A stretch of DNA of 64,000 nt, from NCBI RefSeq assembly GCF_000017185.1, contig NC_009635.1:312563-376562 (forward strand), given 5' to 3'. This document shows, one piece after another, positions 46,166 to 55,106 of the stretch. The DNA comes from Methanococcus aeolicus Nankai-3. GTDB taxonomy: Archaea > AGJL01 > Methanococci > Methanococcales > Methanococcaceae. A program made the translations under genes and the position numbers. The notes beneath the pieces are model-generated. The model was not told the origin of the DNA. It did no database searches and saw only the letters and a list, made by a program, of their open reading frames with translations. Every line of letters begins with the position of its first letter. The stretch's first letter is position 1.

Positions 46166-46584
46166 TTAGAATATACTCATGTTACTTATGAGAAGATAAA
46201 ACCGATAATAGTTGAAGACAGTGGTTTTTTTGTTGAAGAGCTCAATGGGTTCCCAGGTACCTATTCAAAATATGTTCAAGAAACCATAGGAAATGAAAGA
46301 ATTTTAAAACTTCTCGAAGGTAAGAAAAACAGAAATGCCTATTTTAAAACTGTTATTGGATACTGCGATGAAAATGGAGTTAAATTATTTAAGGGAATTG
46401 TAAGATGAAAAGTATCAGAGGAAATCAGAAGTAAAGGATTTGGATTCGCCTATGACAGTGTATTTATTCCTGAAGGAGAAGATAGAACTTTTGCAAAAAT
46501 GACTGCCGAGAAAAAAGTGGAATATCACATAGAAAAAGAGCTTTTGAGGAATTTAAAAAACATTTAGGGGGCTTAAAAAAATAA
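46166..46584 (+). pseudogene. rdgB: Truncated, broken XTP/dITP pyrophosphatase (RdgB/HAM1)
   Basis: The frame from about 46166 reads [20 protein letters not shown] and [20 protein letters not shown], nearly identical to the M. jannaschii ITPase MJ0226, but the first ~65 residues are missing. A TGA at 46406-46408 stands where the relative has Gly (GIVR[14 protein letters not shown]). After AKMTAEKK a one-base slip leaves the old frame ([17 protein letters not shown]) out of phase; the shifted frame stops at 46567. Three lesions make it dead. Its similarity to a hyperthermophile protein suggests it came with cadA. Confidence 0.9.
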
Positions 46585-47164
46585 CGAAGTTATCATTTAT
46601 GCATCTTTTTTTCCATTCTTCGCATAATTTTTTGTTTATATTTAATTTTTTCAGCAAATCACAATTACCCTTTAAAATGTGTTTTTTAAAATAATTATAA
46701 TCAATATCATATTTCTTTTTCAAAAAATAATCAAGATAATCATATATTTTTAAATTTTCTTCAAGGGATATGTTGTATTTTAATCGTATATTATACTTCC
46801 ATAAGTTATCAATTTTTATATGCAGGCCATAACCCAAACAAAAAGAATATTCTACTCTATTTTTTGGTTCAAAGAATTCAAAAACATTGTTGTCATAAAA
46901 ATGCGTAATCCTCCTCTCTAATTTAGAAATATGGTTTATATCTGGAATTATGCAGCCAAAATAAAAGTTGTCCAAATCAATATTATTTATTATTTTATTT
47001 ATCATTTTTTTATTATTATTTACCGTATTAAAATCTGTGATTTTATAATTTTCCAAAAATCTTCGATTTTTGTCTCCCAACGGTTCCAAAAATCTTCGAT
47101 TTTTGTCTCCCAACGGTTCCAAAAATAATTTTCCAAAAATTAAATGGGCATGTGCATTAGGCAT
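46553..47164 (-). CDS. Zn-dependent phospholipase C-like protein with in-frame repeat insertion
   Basis: 203 residues. [27 protein letters not shown] and RRITHFYD recall the zinc-dependent phospholipase C/DUF family (N-terminal His, PDI, THF), but no activity can be inferred. Residues about 14-38 contain two copies of an 11-residue unit ([11 protein letters not shown]) coded by a 33-base tandem hairpin repeat that splits LIFGKLF from YKITDFNT. The last codons lie in sequence of the neighbouring imported segment, overlapping the rdgB remnant by 32 bases, so the C-terminus may be new. GTGAAAAAA precedes the ATG. Confidence 0.65.
   Translation of the reverse strand: MPNAHAHLIFGKLFLEPLGDKNRRFLEPLGDKNRRFLENYKITDFNTVNNNKKMINKIINNIDLDNFYFGCIIPDINHISKLERRITHFYDNNVFEFFEPKNRVEYSFCLGYGLHIKIDNLWKYNIRLKYNISLEENLKIYDYLDYFLKKKYDIDYNYFKKHILKGNCDLLKKLNINKKLCEEWKKRCINDNFVIFLSPLNVF
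47051..47125. repeat. 33-bp tandem repeat, two copies plus 9 bases
   Basis: Two exact units start at 47051 and 47084, then TTCCAAAAA. Each unit holds the hairpin CAAAAATC-TTC-GATTTTTG. The 33-base length preserves the reading frame of the gene on the minus strand. Confidence 0.9.
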
Positions 47165-47176
47165 TTTTTTCACGCA

Positions 47177-48475
47177 TTATTCTTTTAAATGCTCAATATC
47201 ATCATCATCATTTGGAATATATTTTAGGATGGAGCTCCCACTTCTCAAACCATAAAGCAGAGCTCTGTCAGTATAGTTCAAAATAACATTCATCAAATCT
47301 TTTGAAAATATCCTTAAATGACCTTTTGAGCATGCTATTTCGTTAAATTCTTTAACATCATCAAATCGGACATTTTTTCCAACAACCACAATGGGAACGC
47401 TTTCCCCTGAATGAATAAGACTTCCAACAGATGGTGTTGAGTGGTCGGCGGTAATTACTATTAAATTTTCATCCAAATTAATGTTTAAAAGTGGGGCTAA
47501 ATATTTATCAATCTTTTCAATTACTTTAACTTTATTCATAGGATTTTTTGTGTGTGCAGCTTCATCTGTTTCTTTTGTATGAATATGGACAAAATCATAA
47601 TCCATTAAATTTATTCCAGTATTTACTGCATTTTCAAAGTCCCCAATGGCCATATATTCCATTTTCAAAAGTTTTGATAGTCCTTTAAAAACAGCACTAT
47701 CTGCTATAATAATTCCATTCATGCCCCATTTTTCTTTAAATGGTGGAACGGTTTTATATTTTCCAGCCCATTTTGTCAGTAGAAAGTTTGCAGGTTGTTT
47801 TTGTTTTCTCTTTCTTTTAATATTTATATCGTGGTTTTCAAGGATTTTATGGCATTTTAATAGATATTTATTTAATGCATTGCATGTGCTTTCCGCTTTT
47901 CGATATTCTATATCATTTTTACATAATTCATTTACAGGTGATACTTTCATTACATGCCTATCTTTATAAAATGGGTCAGAATCAGAAATTTTATCAGAAA
48001 TCCACCCATTTTCTTCTTTTATTTTTAATATAAAATGCACATCATAAGAATATTTTAATTTAAATTCATACCCTTCGACAAAATTTGGCAGTGAATCTAT
48101 TAATTTCCTTATATCTTCCAGAGGCATATTTTTTGTTCTTCTGTCCCTCACATAATAACCCTTTTCATCATATTTCACAAATCCAAGAGATGCCCTTAAA
48201 TAAATAGCATTATCTTCCATCCCCATATCTTCCCCAAGTGCCTCAATAACCCCCCTTCCAGGAAAATCGTTAAGAGAATACCCCCATAGTAAAAAATGGG
48301 CAACCTCAGTTCCCAATGGAATACCATCCTTATATGGAACCATAAGTCCAGTCATGCCTTTTTCTGCAAGTTTATCCAAGTTTGGAGTTTTGGAATATTC
48401 AAGTGGTGTTTTTCCGCCTAAAACTTCCGAGCTCCTATCACCCAACCCATCGAGTAATATTAAAATAGTTCTCAT
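47177..48475 (-). CDS. apgM: Cofactor-independent phosphoglycerate mutase, archaeal type
   Basis: 432 residues of the alkaline phosphatase superfamily: ILILLDGLGDRSSEVLGGKT at the N-terminus (metal Asp), PLGTEVAHFLLWGY, and late metal ligands in HTKETDEAAH and ITADHSTPSV. It interconverts 3- and 2-phosphoglycerate in gluconeogenesis/glycolysis. GGTGATGTC precedes the ATG. It starts a series of minus-strand genes (PP-loop protein and TIM-barrel protein lie upstream). Confidence 0.9.
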   Translation of the reverse strand: MRTILILLDGLGDRSSEVLGGKTPLEYSKTPNLDKLAEKGMTGLMVPYKDGIPLGTEVAHFLLWGYSLNDFPGRGVIEALGEDMGMEDNAIYLRASLGFVKYDEKGYYVRDRRTKNMPLEDIRKLIDSLPNFVEGYEFKLKYSYDVHFILKIKEENGWISDKISDSDPFYKDRHVMKVSPVNELCKNDIEYRKAESTCNALNKYLLKCHKILENHDINIKRKRKQKQPANFLLTKWAGKYKTVPPFKEKWGMNGIIIADSAVFKGLSKLLKMEYMAIGDFENAVNTGINLMDYDFVHIHTKETDEAAHTKNPMNKVKVIEKIDKYLAPLLNINLDENLIVITADHSTPSVGSLIHSGESVPIVVVGKNVRFDDVKEFNEIACSKGHLRIFSKDLMNVILNYTDRALLYGLRSGSSILKYIPNDDDDIEHLKE

Positions 48476-48507
48476 GACATCACCAAAATTAAAAAATTTC
48501 TAAAATT

Positions 48508-49341
48508 TTAAATAAAGTTTTTTACAATCTCAATGTATCTAAAATCCCCTTCATAGCCTTTTTTTATAATTTCAACCGATGATGGATATATAAATTCATT
48601 TAATATATTTAATATGTTTTCCTTATCAAAGATAACTTTACCATCCTTATCTCGGTAATTTCCGCTAAATACACATGAGAATTGATTTTTACCCTGTTCC
48701 CATTTATAGCCAATAATTTCTTTTATCCTATCTCCTTCCCTTATATCCTTTACAGATAATAGGAGCTCTACGCCAAAATTATCGCATAATTTATGGTATG
48801 TCTCTAAAACATCTGTAAATTGGTCGATTTTAAAATCTTTATTGTGATGGATTCTTTCACCACTTATTATTTTCTCACCCAACTGTTTTGCGAGGGGGAT
48901 TCTTATAATTCTTAAATATGAATGACATCCAATACATGGAGTATAATAATTATATTTTTTTAGTATCTTTACTACAAATCTACCATTAATGGCATTCCAT
49001 AATTTTGGCTCAAACATAAAATGAAGCGGTAAAAGTGTTTTATTTTTATATAGTTTATTTATCCTTTTGTTCAGGAGCTCCCAATTTTTATAAAATATAT
49101 CTACCTCCCCATAATCTGTTCCTGTAAATGCCACTATTGGAAGAACAACATTTATGTCGTCATTTTCCATTGCCTTTATTATTGCCGCGGCACTATCTCT
49201 CCCTGAAAATTCCCCAATTACTATATTTTTTAAATCTATGCGCCTATTATAGATTATATTCATAGTTTCTTTTGAGAGCTCCAACTCATTAAATGACTTT
49301 TTGAAATCAATAAAATTATCTTTATAACCAACTGTGTTCAA
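48508..49341 (-). CDS. PP-loop ATPase-like protein (PAPS reductase/ATP pyrophosphatase fold)
   Basis: 277 residues. The PP-loop appears as GEFSGRDSAAAI (about 38-49), a variant of SGGxDS with Arg for the second Gly and Ala residues after. A Cys pair, YTPCIGCHSYLR (about 130), and ISGERIHHNK follow. The fold activates substrates by adenylation; substrate unknown. The start is a TTG with GGTGA 4 bases upstream. It is 32 bases upstream of apgM. Confidence 0.7.
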   Translation of the reverse strand: MNTVGYKDNFIDFKKSFNELELSKETMNIIYNRRIDLKNIVIGEFSGRDSAAAIIKAMENDDINVVLPIVAFTGTDYGEVDIFYKNWELLNKRINKLYKNKTLLPLHFMFEPKLWNAINGRFVVKILKKYNYYTPCIGCHSYLRIIRIPLAKQLGEKIISGERIHHNKDFKIDQFTDVLETYHKLCDNFGVELLLSVKDIREGDRIKEIIGYKWEQGKNQFSCVFSGNYRDKDGKVIFDKENILNILNEFIYPSSVEIIKKGYEGDFRYIEIVKNFI

Positions 49342-49377
49342 GATTTCACCCTATCTTTCTATTATTCTTAATCCTCT

Positions 49378-50079
49378 CTATTTGTGGTCATTTAAATAAT
49401 TTTTCAAAAGATTTTTTGTAGATATAATTTCATCCAGTTTCATAAGTTCAATGAGCCAGAAATCGCATTTATTGTCTAATAGTTTGTCTAAAACAGGTTT
49501 TAAATTATCCAAATTATCTGGTGCAATATGCCCAATTTTATCTTTTTCGAGCTCATACATGTGAACATTATATATTCTATCAGAAAATAGATCAATAAAT
49601 TCTATCCTATCTTCATAATTTGTATGGCCGATGTCAAAAGTTATATTGCAGTTGCAAATATCTGCCATTTCAACCAGGTTGTTGGGATTTGATGAAAATC
49701 CAGTCCTTAAATTTTCAATGCATAATTTTATATTGTTCCTTTTTGCATAATTGCTTATTTCCGATAAATTATTTATTAAAGTATCCTGATCTGGCTCTCT
49801 TCCATTGTGCAAATGAATTGTTAGGTAATCATGCCCTTTTATTTCATCAATTACATTTTTTAATGCCCCTAAACAAGTTTTATTTTTATCTGCTGGATTC
49901 CCCAAATCGATTATTGGTGCATGGAATCCTATTATATATTCGTTTTTTATTATTTTTGGACAGTAATGAAGTCCCCAATCAATGCATTTAAAATTTATAT
50001 CCGAGTTTTGGGTCGAAGTTTCAACCAAAGAATGCCAAGGGGCCTCTCCTAACTTTGAACGCATACAAACACCGAGCAT
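49378..50079 (-). CDS. Xylose isomerase-like TIM-barrel protein (AP endonuclease 2 superfamily)
   Basis: 233 residues. Metal-ligand motifs typical of the superfamily: CIENLRTGFSSNPN (Glu), TFDIGHTNYED (Asp, His) and YNVHMYELEKDKIGH. Members are sugar isomerases, epimerases or endonuclease IV; the short length and lack of the endonuclease IV signature favour a sugar-phosphate enzyme. GGTGATTTT precedes the ATG. Confidence 0.75.
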   Translation of the reverse strand: MLGVCMRSKLGEAPWHSLVETSTQNSDINFKCIDWGLHYCPKIIKNEYIIGFHAPIIDLGNPADKNKTCLGALKNVIDEIKGHDYLTIHLHNGREPDQDTLINNLSEISNYAKRNNIKLCIENLRTGFSSNPNNLVEMADICNCNITFDIGHTNYEDRIEFIDLFSDRIYNVHMYELEKDKIGHIAPDNLDNLKPVLDKLLDNKCDFWLIELMKLDEIISTKNLLKNYLNDHK

Positions 50080-50245
50080 AAAATCACCGTTTAAATATTA
50101 ATCTTAATGTTGTGTATTAGATTATATAAACATTATCATTAAAAAAATTAATGTTGTAAATTTAAATCTTTGGATTATATTGTTGAAAACATAAAAAAGA
50201 TGGATAGATTAATATTAAAAAAGAAAAAATAATTTAATTGTTCAC

Positions 50246-50662
50246 TTATTCGATGTTTGAAATAACAATTTTTGTTAATATCATACTTAAATAAGCCGCT
50301 CTCTTTGGTTTTACGATTATTGAGGAATGATTATCTTCCCTATGGAATCCTATTAATATGGATGCTGTCCTTTTTTCATCTGCGGGTAAAATTGCAATTG
50401 AAACTCTCCTACCATCATTTACAAAGCAGGTTCCGATATCTTGAATTTTCTGTAATTTAATGCCTTCTCTTTTAAATCTCTTATTTATCATTTCTGCTTC
50501 GATTACTCCACTATTTACTAATACGGAAAGTAAAGAAGCTGTTTCCTTGTCCATATTTACGCTTTCTATTTCTTTATCGTCTTCATCCCTAAGATTTAGT
50601 ATAATAAGCCCTTCTTCGTATTTAGGAACTAATATTTTCCCCTGAGCACCTGATATATGCAT
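50246..50662 (-). CDS. Hypothetical protein, probably conserved in Methanococcales
   Basis: 138 residues, soluble, mixed alpha-beta pattern, beginning MHISGAQGKILVPKYEEG and containing TCFVNDGRRVSIAILPAD and IIVKPKRAAYLSMILTKIV. I do not recognise a family. GGTGAGGGA before the ATG supports the start. Monocistronic, with 165 bases to the next gene downstream. Confidence 0.65.
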   Translation of the reverse strand: MHISGAQGKILVPKYEEGLIILNLRDEDDKEIESVNMDKETASLLSVLVNSGVIEAEMINKRFKREGIKLQKIQDIGTCFVNDGRRVSIAILPADEKRTASILIGFHREDNHSSIIVKPKRAAYLSMILTKIVISNIE

Positions 50663-50924
50663 TCCCTCACCTGCGGATGTTTTCTAATTTATTGTATGGT
50701 ATATATATTGTATTTAATATATATTAATAAATATAACCTAATGTTTATTATAATATTTATAGGTTATAGTTTAAATATAAATATACCGAATAAAGCATGT
50801 TCAAAAAGTCTGTTTTAATAATCAATATATATGTATTGAATATATGAAAACCATCATACTTAAAATATTAATATATTTTAGATAGATTATAATTTACTAG
50901 TAATAATATAGAATATATGATAAT

Positions 50925-51671
50925 ATGATACATAAAAAAATCTCAATAATGGAAACAAATATAAATTTAAAGGTAGATGATGATAAATATATAAATCTTG
51001 CTAAAAACACCATTTTAAGGGAAAGGGCAAATATTCAAAATTATATATTGGATTATCCTGAATTTTTAACGAGCTATACTCCCATAAAGGTTAGCCCCGA
51101 TGCACCAGCAATAGTAAAAACAATGGCAAAGGCGGGAGAAATTGCAGCCGTTGGACCAATGGCATCGGTAGCAGGAACCATAAGTGAATTTATTGTAAAA
51201 AATGCCGTAGAATATGGCTGTAAAAATATAATCTCTGAAAATGGGGGGGATATTGCACTAAAAACTGAAAAATCCGTTGTAGTTGGATTATATGCAGGGA
51301 GCTCCCCACTATCATATACAATAGGATTTAAAATAAACGAAGATAAAGCCAATAATGGATATGGAGTATGCACCTCCTCAGGAACTGTTGGGCACTCCGT
51401 AAGCTTTGGAAATGCCGATGCCATAGTAGTTTTTGCAAAAAAAGCATCAATTGCAGATGCATCGGCTACAAGTATAGGTAATTTTGCTGTGGGAGCTCCT
51501 GACGATGCCATAAATAAATGCCTTGAAAAAGCCGAAGATATTGAATATATTGACGGTGTTTTTGTGGTGATGGGAGAATTTGCAGGTAAAATGGGAAAAA
51601 TACCACAAATGGTTAAAACGGACGAAAAAATTGTAAAAACTTCAATGGGAGAATATTTTGATATGATATAA
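50925..51671 (+). CDS. UPF0280 family protein
   Basis: 248 residues matching the archaeal UPF0280 family: MASVAGTISEFIVKNAVEYG, IISENGGDIALKT, CTSSGTVGHSVSFGNADAIV. The GTIAE-like and ENGGD segments recall ApbE-type flavin transferases, to which the family is distantly related; function unproven. The start could also be the ATG at 50949 (METNINLK). It stands between two repeat-rich spacers. Confidence 0.82.
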   Translation: MIHKKISIMETNINLKVDDDKYINLAKNTILRERANIQNYILDYPEFLTSYTPIKVSPDAPAIVKTMAKAGEIAAVGPMASVAGTISEFIVKNAVEYGCKNIISENGGDIALKTEKSVVVGLYAGSSPLSYTIGFKINEDKANNGYGVCTSSGTVGHSVSFGNADAIVVFAKKASIADASATSIGNFAVGAPDDAINKCLEKAEDIEYIDGVFVVMGEFAGKMGKIPQMVKTDEKIVKTSMGEYFDMI

Positions 51672-51726
51672 TTTTGAAATAACCATATGTACTATTTCCA
51701 CAGTAAATATTGGAGCTCCCATTATA

Positions 51727-52101
51727 GTTAATCTTCAATAATTGTCCTTTATTTGTCTTATTAGTGTAATTTATTTATGTATCAGAATATGGCAGATAAA
51801 TTAGCTTTTAATGGATAAGTTAATGAAATAGACCGAAGATTAACTATCAGTTAATCTTCAATAATTGTCCTTTATTTGTCTTATTAGTGTAATTTATTTA
51901 TGTATCAGTAATATGGCAGATAAATTAGCTTTTAATGGATAAGTTAATGAAATAGACCGAAGATTAACTATCAGTTAATCTTCAATAACTGTCCGTTATC
52001 CGTCCTAATTATTGGGTACATTTACCCGTTTTTAGCGTATAATATATGAGGATTTTGTCCTTTTTAATTATGGTATTACGAGAAATCGTCCGAAGATTGA
52101 C
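51727..52101. repeat. Tandem array of three ~120-bp inverted-repeat elements
   Basis: Units at 51727-51844, 51850-51968 and 51974-52101 each begin GTTAATCTTCAATAA and end CCGAAGATTAAC (CCGAAGATTGAC in the third). Units 1 and 2 are nearly identical; unit 3 keeps the ends but has a different interior. The period is 123-124 bases. The flanking TATAGT/ACTATC matches other elements in the window. Confidence 0.9.
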
Positions 52102-52136
52102 TGCAAATAATAAATAAATGTAAAATCCTTCGGTTT

Positions 52137-52727
52137 TTAAAGAATTATTTTTTTATCCATTAATTTTTTAATTATCTCTTTATGGACTTCCTCAACTGTT
52201 TTATTGTCTGTATTTATTAAAATATATCCGTTTTTTGGTTCAAATAATCTTTCATTTATAATATTCATATATTTTTTATTTACTTTTTGCAATATTTCTT
52301 TATTTTCAAATATTTCTTTACTGTCCCTATCCCCCATTCTTTTTAATGATTCTTCAATAGAAACATCTAAATATATTAAAACATCAGGTATTTTTGCAAA
52401 TCTGTTTATACTTGCAATAAAATCAATATCAATACCTTGAATCGATTGATAAACCATGGAGGAATAAACATATCTATCACAAATTACCATATTTTCTATC
52501 AATTTGTGCTCTATTTCTTTAATATGTTCCACCCTATCTCCTGCAAAAAGTAAAGCCAACGATTCCTTTTCGCAGTTTTTACCGCCCAACACCTTTCTAA
52601 TTAATTGACCTATTTCTCCATTTGTAGGTTCGCAGGTATAAATTCCATTTAAATAATCGGCTAATAATTTTGCCTGAGTGGTTTTTCCGCTTCCATCAAT
52701 TCCTTCAAACACTATAAATTTGTTCAT
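52137..52727 (-). CDS. tmk: Thymidylate kinase
   Basis: 196 residues: P-loop FEGIDGSGKTTQAK (about 6-19), the DRYVYSS motif (about 87-93) and the YLDV segment with the Arg-containing lid. It phosphorylates dTMP to dTDP. GGTGTTATT precedes the ATG. The third repeat unit of the 51727 array ends 36 bases after its stop, so the array forms its 3' flank. Confidence 0.94.
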   Translation of the reverse strand: MNKFIVFEGIDGSGKTTQAKLLADYLNGIYTCEPTNGEIGQLIRKVLGGKNCEKESLALLFAGDRVEHIKEIEHKLIENMVICDRYVYSSMVYQSIQGIDIDFIASINRFAKIPDVLIYLDVSIEESLKRMGDRDSKEIFENKEILQKVNKKYMNIINERLFEPKNGYILINTDNKTVEEVHKEIIKKLMDKKIIL

Positions 52728-52859
52728 AATAACACCAAAAACAACAATAACAAATAATCATATTAATTTCGTAATAACACCAACAATAAAAAAAAGTAAA
52801 TTATAATGAATAATATTAATAATATCTAATATTATTTATAGTAATATCTATATGTTATA

Positions 52860-54815
52860 TTATAATTCCTTTAATAATTCAATTTCTTTATCTAAATCAA
52901 CAGATTTTACATTTCTTACAGAGAATTCAAGGTCATTATATCCAGTTTTAGCCAATCCAGAAAATACAAATTCACTTCCCAATATATTTTCTAAAATATC
53001 TAAATTAGCATCTTTTAACTCATTTAGTGGCGTATTTGTTAATTTTGCCACAGCAGAGCCATATAATTTGCAAGATATGTTGCTTGTTCCATCATCCACT
53101 GTAATAGTTGCAGTAATTAATTCTTTTGGAGATACCTCTCCACATTCTTCACAATCATAAACTCCTTCGACTAATGCCACTCTTTTATTACAATTAGGAC
53201 ATAAATATAGCACTAAATTTTGTTTTCTGTAATCTACGACAGCCCCCCTAATTTCCGTAGTATCTTCCTCTTGGAGCTCCTTAATAAATTTCCTACTGGT
53301 TTTTATATCGACGGATATTCCCTCTGGATTAATTATTAATTTTCCAATTCTACCAATATTTAGGTCGTAATAGTCCCCATTTTCTTTAACATATCCCCTT
53401 ACTACTTTTATTACATCTCCCTCTTTAATTTCTAATTCAGCATCACTATCCCATAGAGTTAATCTAATTTTACCAGTTTCATCCTCTAACATTAAACTTC
53501 TAACTTTTCCAGTTGAGCCATTTCTTCTTTCAAATGTCCTAAGGTCGTATAAATCTGATACCTTACCAATTACAGAAATATCATTCCTTTTTTCTTCATC
53601 TAAACTAAATATATCTTTTATTTTTATAATATTTTCAGAATATTCGGGAGCTCCCACAGTTTCATCTTTAATTATTTCAGTGCCATATTGTGCAGACAAA
53701 GAAGCTATAATTTTTCCTTCGTAATTTTCGTAGGTTTTTACCTTACAATTTGTAATTTTTACTCCGTCTCCTTCTTTAATCGAAGCTTCTTTTATTTTAT
53801 TCATGGCATTTCCCCAGAAAGCCACACCAATAGTCCCAGTGCTATCTGTAATTGTAATTTCTTGAACTTCCACATCCCTATCCCCAAAATTAACGGTTTT
53901 TGGATTTGATATATTTATTATTCTTCCCTTTACATTTACAATTTCCCCGTTGCAATTTGGTAAATTTTCAATGGTTTCATCTTTTGCCTCAATTTCCTCA
54001 ACTTCTGCCTTTCCTATAATTTTAATATTATTTACATTAATGTCAAGTCCCTCTCTAAATCCTTCTTTAACCATTCCTTTTACTTCTACGATATCACCTT
54101 TATTTAGGTTTATTTCGGTGTTATCGTCCCAAAGGGTTCCCCTAATTGTGCCAGTTTCGTCTTTTAATATAAATGATTTTACTCTACCGGTTTCGCCGTT
54201 TCTTTTTGGAAATTCTCTTACGGCATAGCATATTGTAATCTCCCCCTTAATTGTGGCAGGATTATTTGCTTGGAGCTCCCCTATTTTATAATAATCTTTT
54301 ACTATGGGATACATGGATTCGTCATAATCTCCTATTTCTATTTTTTCAATTTTTGTATCGGAACCACTATTTAATTCAATTCTATTGTTCCATTGTCTTG
54401 AAAAGGCACCTGTTATTTCTATTACATCTCTTATTTCCAAGTTATCTACTATGTTGGCTTTATCATTCCAAAGAGTTAATCTAATGGAGCCCGTATTATC
54501 TGCAATAACTATACTTCTAACAGTCCCAGTTGTGCCATCTTTTTTATTAAATTCTCTTAAATCAGTCATATCTATAATTTTTGCTGTTATTTCCACATTT
54601 GACTGTCCTTCGGAGATATCTTTAATTAAAAATTTACATTCTTCCTCATCATATTCTTCTTCAATATTAATCCCAATGTCCCTTGCTATTGTATTAATTG
54701 CGGCGTCTTCTCCGATTAATCCGCCATGTTCTTGGATTATACTGTCTATTTCTTTAGCCAATTCCTCTTCGGATATTTTTTCTAGTATTTTTTGTTTTAT
54801 TTTATCAATATTCAT
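52860..54815 (-). CDS. rpa: Replication protein A (single-stranded DNA-binding), multi-OB
   Basis: 651 residues. Four OB folds are recognisable by the repeated signature NGxTGxVRSxxLxDxTGxIRxTLWD (about 95-125, 195-230, 305-335 as a variant and 430-460), then a C4 zinc finger (CPNCNKRV ... CEECGE, about 550-575) with a final OB-like part. This is the M. jannaschii-type single-subunit RPA. It coats single-stranded DNA in replication and repair. GGTGG precedes the ATG. Confidence 0.93.
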   Translation of the reverse strand: MNIDKIKQKILEKISEEELAKEIDSIIQEHGGLIGEDAAINTIARDIGINIEEEYDEEECKFLIKDISEGQSNVEITAKIIDMTDLREFNKKDGTTGTVRSIVIADNTGSIRLTLWNDKANIVDNLEIRDVIEITGAFSRQWNNRIELNSGSDTKIEKIEIGDYDESMYPIVKDYYKIGELQANNPATIKGEITICYAVREFPKRNGETGRVKSFILKDETGTIRGTLWDDNTEINLNKGDIVEVKGMVKEGFREGLDINVNNIKIIGKAEVEEIEAKDETIENLPNCNGEIVNVKGRIINISNPKTVNFGDRDVEVQEITITDSTGTIGVAFWGNAMNKIKEASIKEGDGVKITNCKVKTYENYEGKIIASLSAQYGTEIIKDETVGAPEYSENIIKIKDIFSLDEEKRNDISVIGKVSDLYDLRTFERRNGSTGKVRSLMLEDETGKIRLTLWDSDAELEIKEGDVIKVVRGYVKENGDYYDLNIGRIGKLIINPEGISVDIKTSRKFIKELQEEDTTEIRGAVVDYRKQNLVLYLCPNCNKRVALVEGVYDCEECGEVSPKELITATITVDDGTSNISCKLYGSAVAKLTNTPLNELKDANLDILENILGSEFVFSGLAKTGYNDLEFSVRNVKSVDLDKEIELLKEL

Positions 54816-54868
54816 AATTCCACCAAATAATTTAATAATATAAATAATATAATAAAAGATTATAAAAA

Positions 54869-54888
54869 TATAGTATAAATATACTATA
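54869..54888. promoter_or_regulatory. 20-bp inverted repeat upstream of rpa
   Basis: TATAGTATA-AA-TATACTATA is exact apart from the 2-base centre and lies 54 bases upstream of the rpa start. It could be an operator or part of the promoter; the AT-only composition weakens the case. Confidence 0.35.
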
Positions 54889-55106
54889 AATATAATATAT
54901 AAGACAATAGATCAATAATAAATAAGAATATAAGATATATTGAATATAAATTATACATAAGATAATAATTATATTATGTTTTAATATATATAATGATATT
55001 TTATATAATCTTTATATAATATAGTGATTAAGTCTTATAAAAAATCTATAAAATATTAATATTATGATTAACTACAAAAATAAATTAAAAAAATCGATGT
55101 GATATT

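Noticed and set aside
46406-46408. TGA in the rdgB remnant as a selenocysteine codon
   Set aside because: The relative has Gly at this position, the gene lacks its first ~65 codons and has a further frameshift, and RdgB is not a selenoprotein family.
51727-52101. Tandem repeats as a CRISPR array
   Set aside because: The unit is about 123 bases and almost wholly repeated, with inverted ends and no short repeat/unique spacer alternation; no cas genes are nearby.
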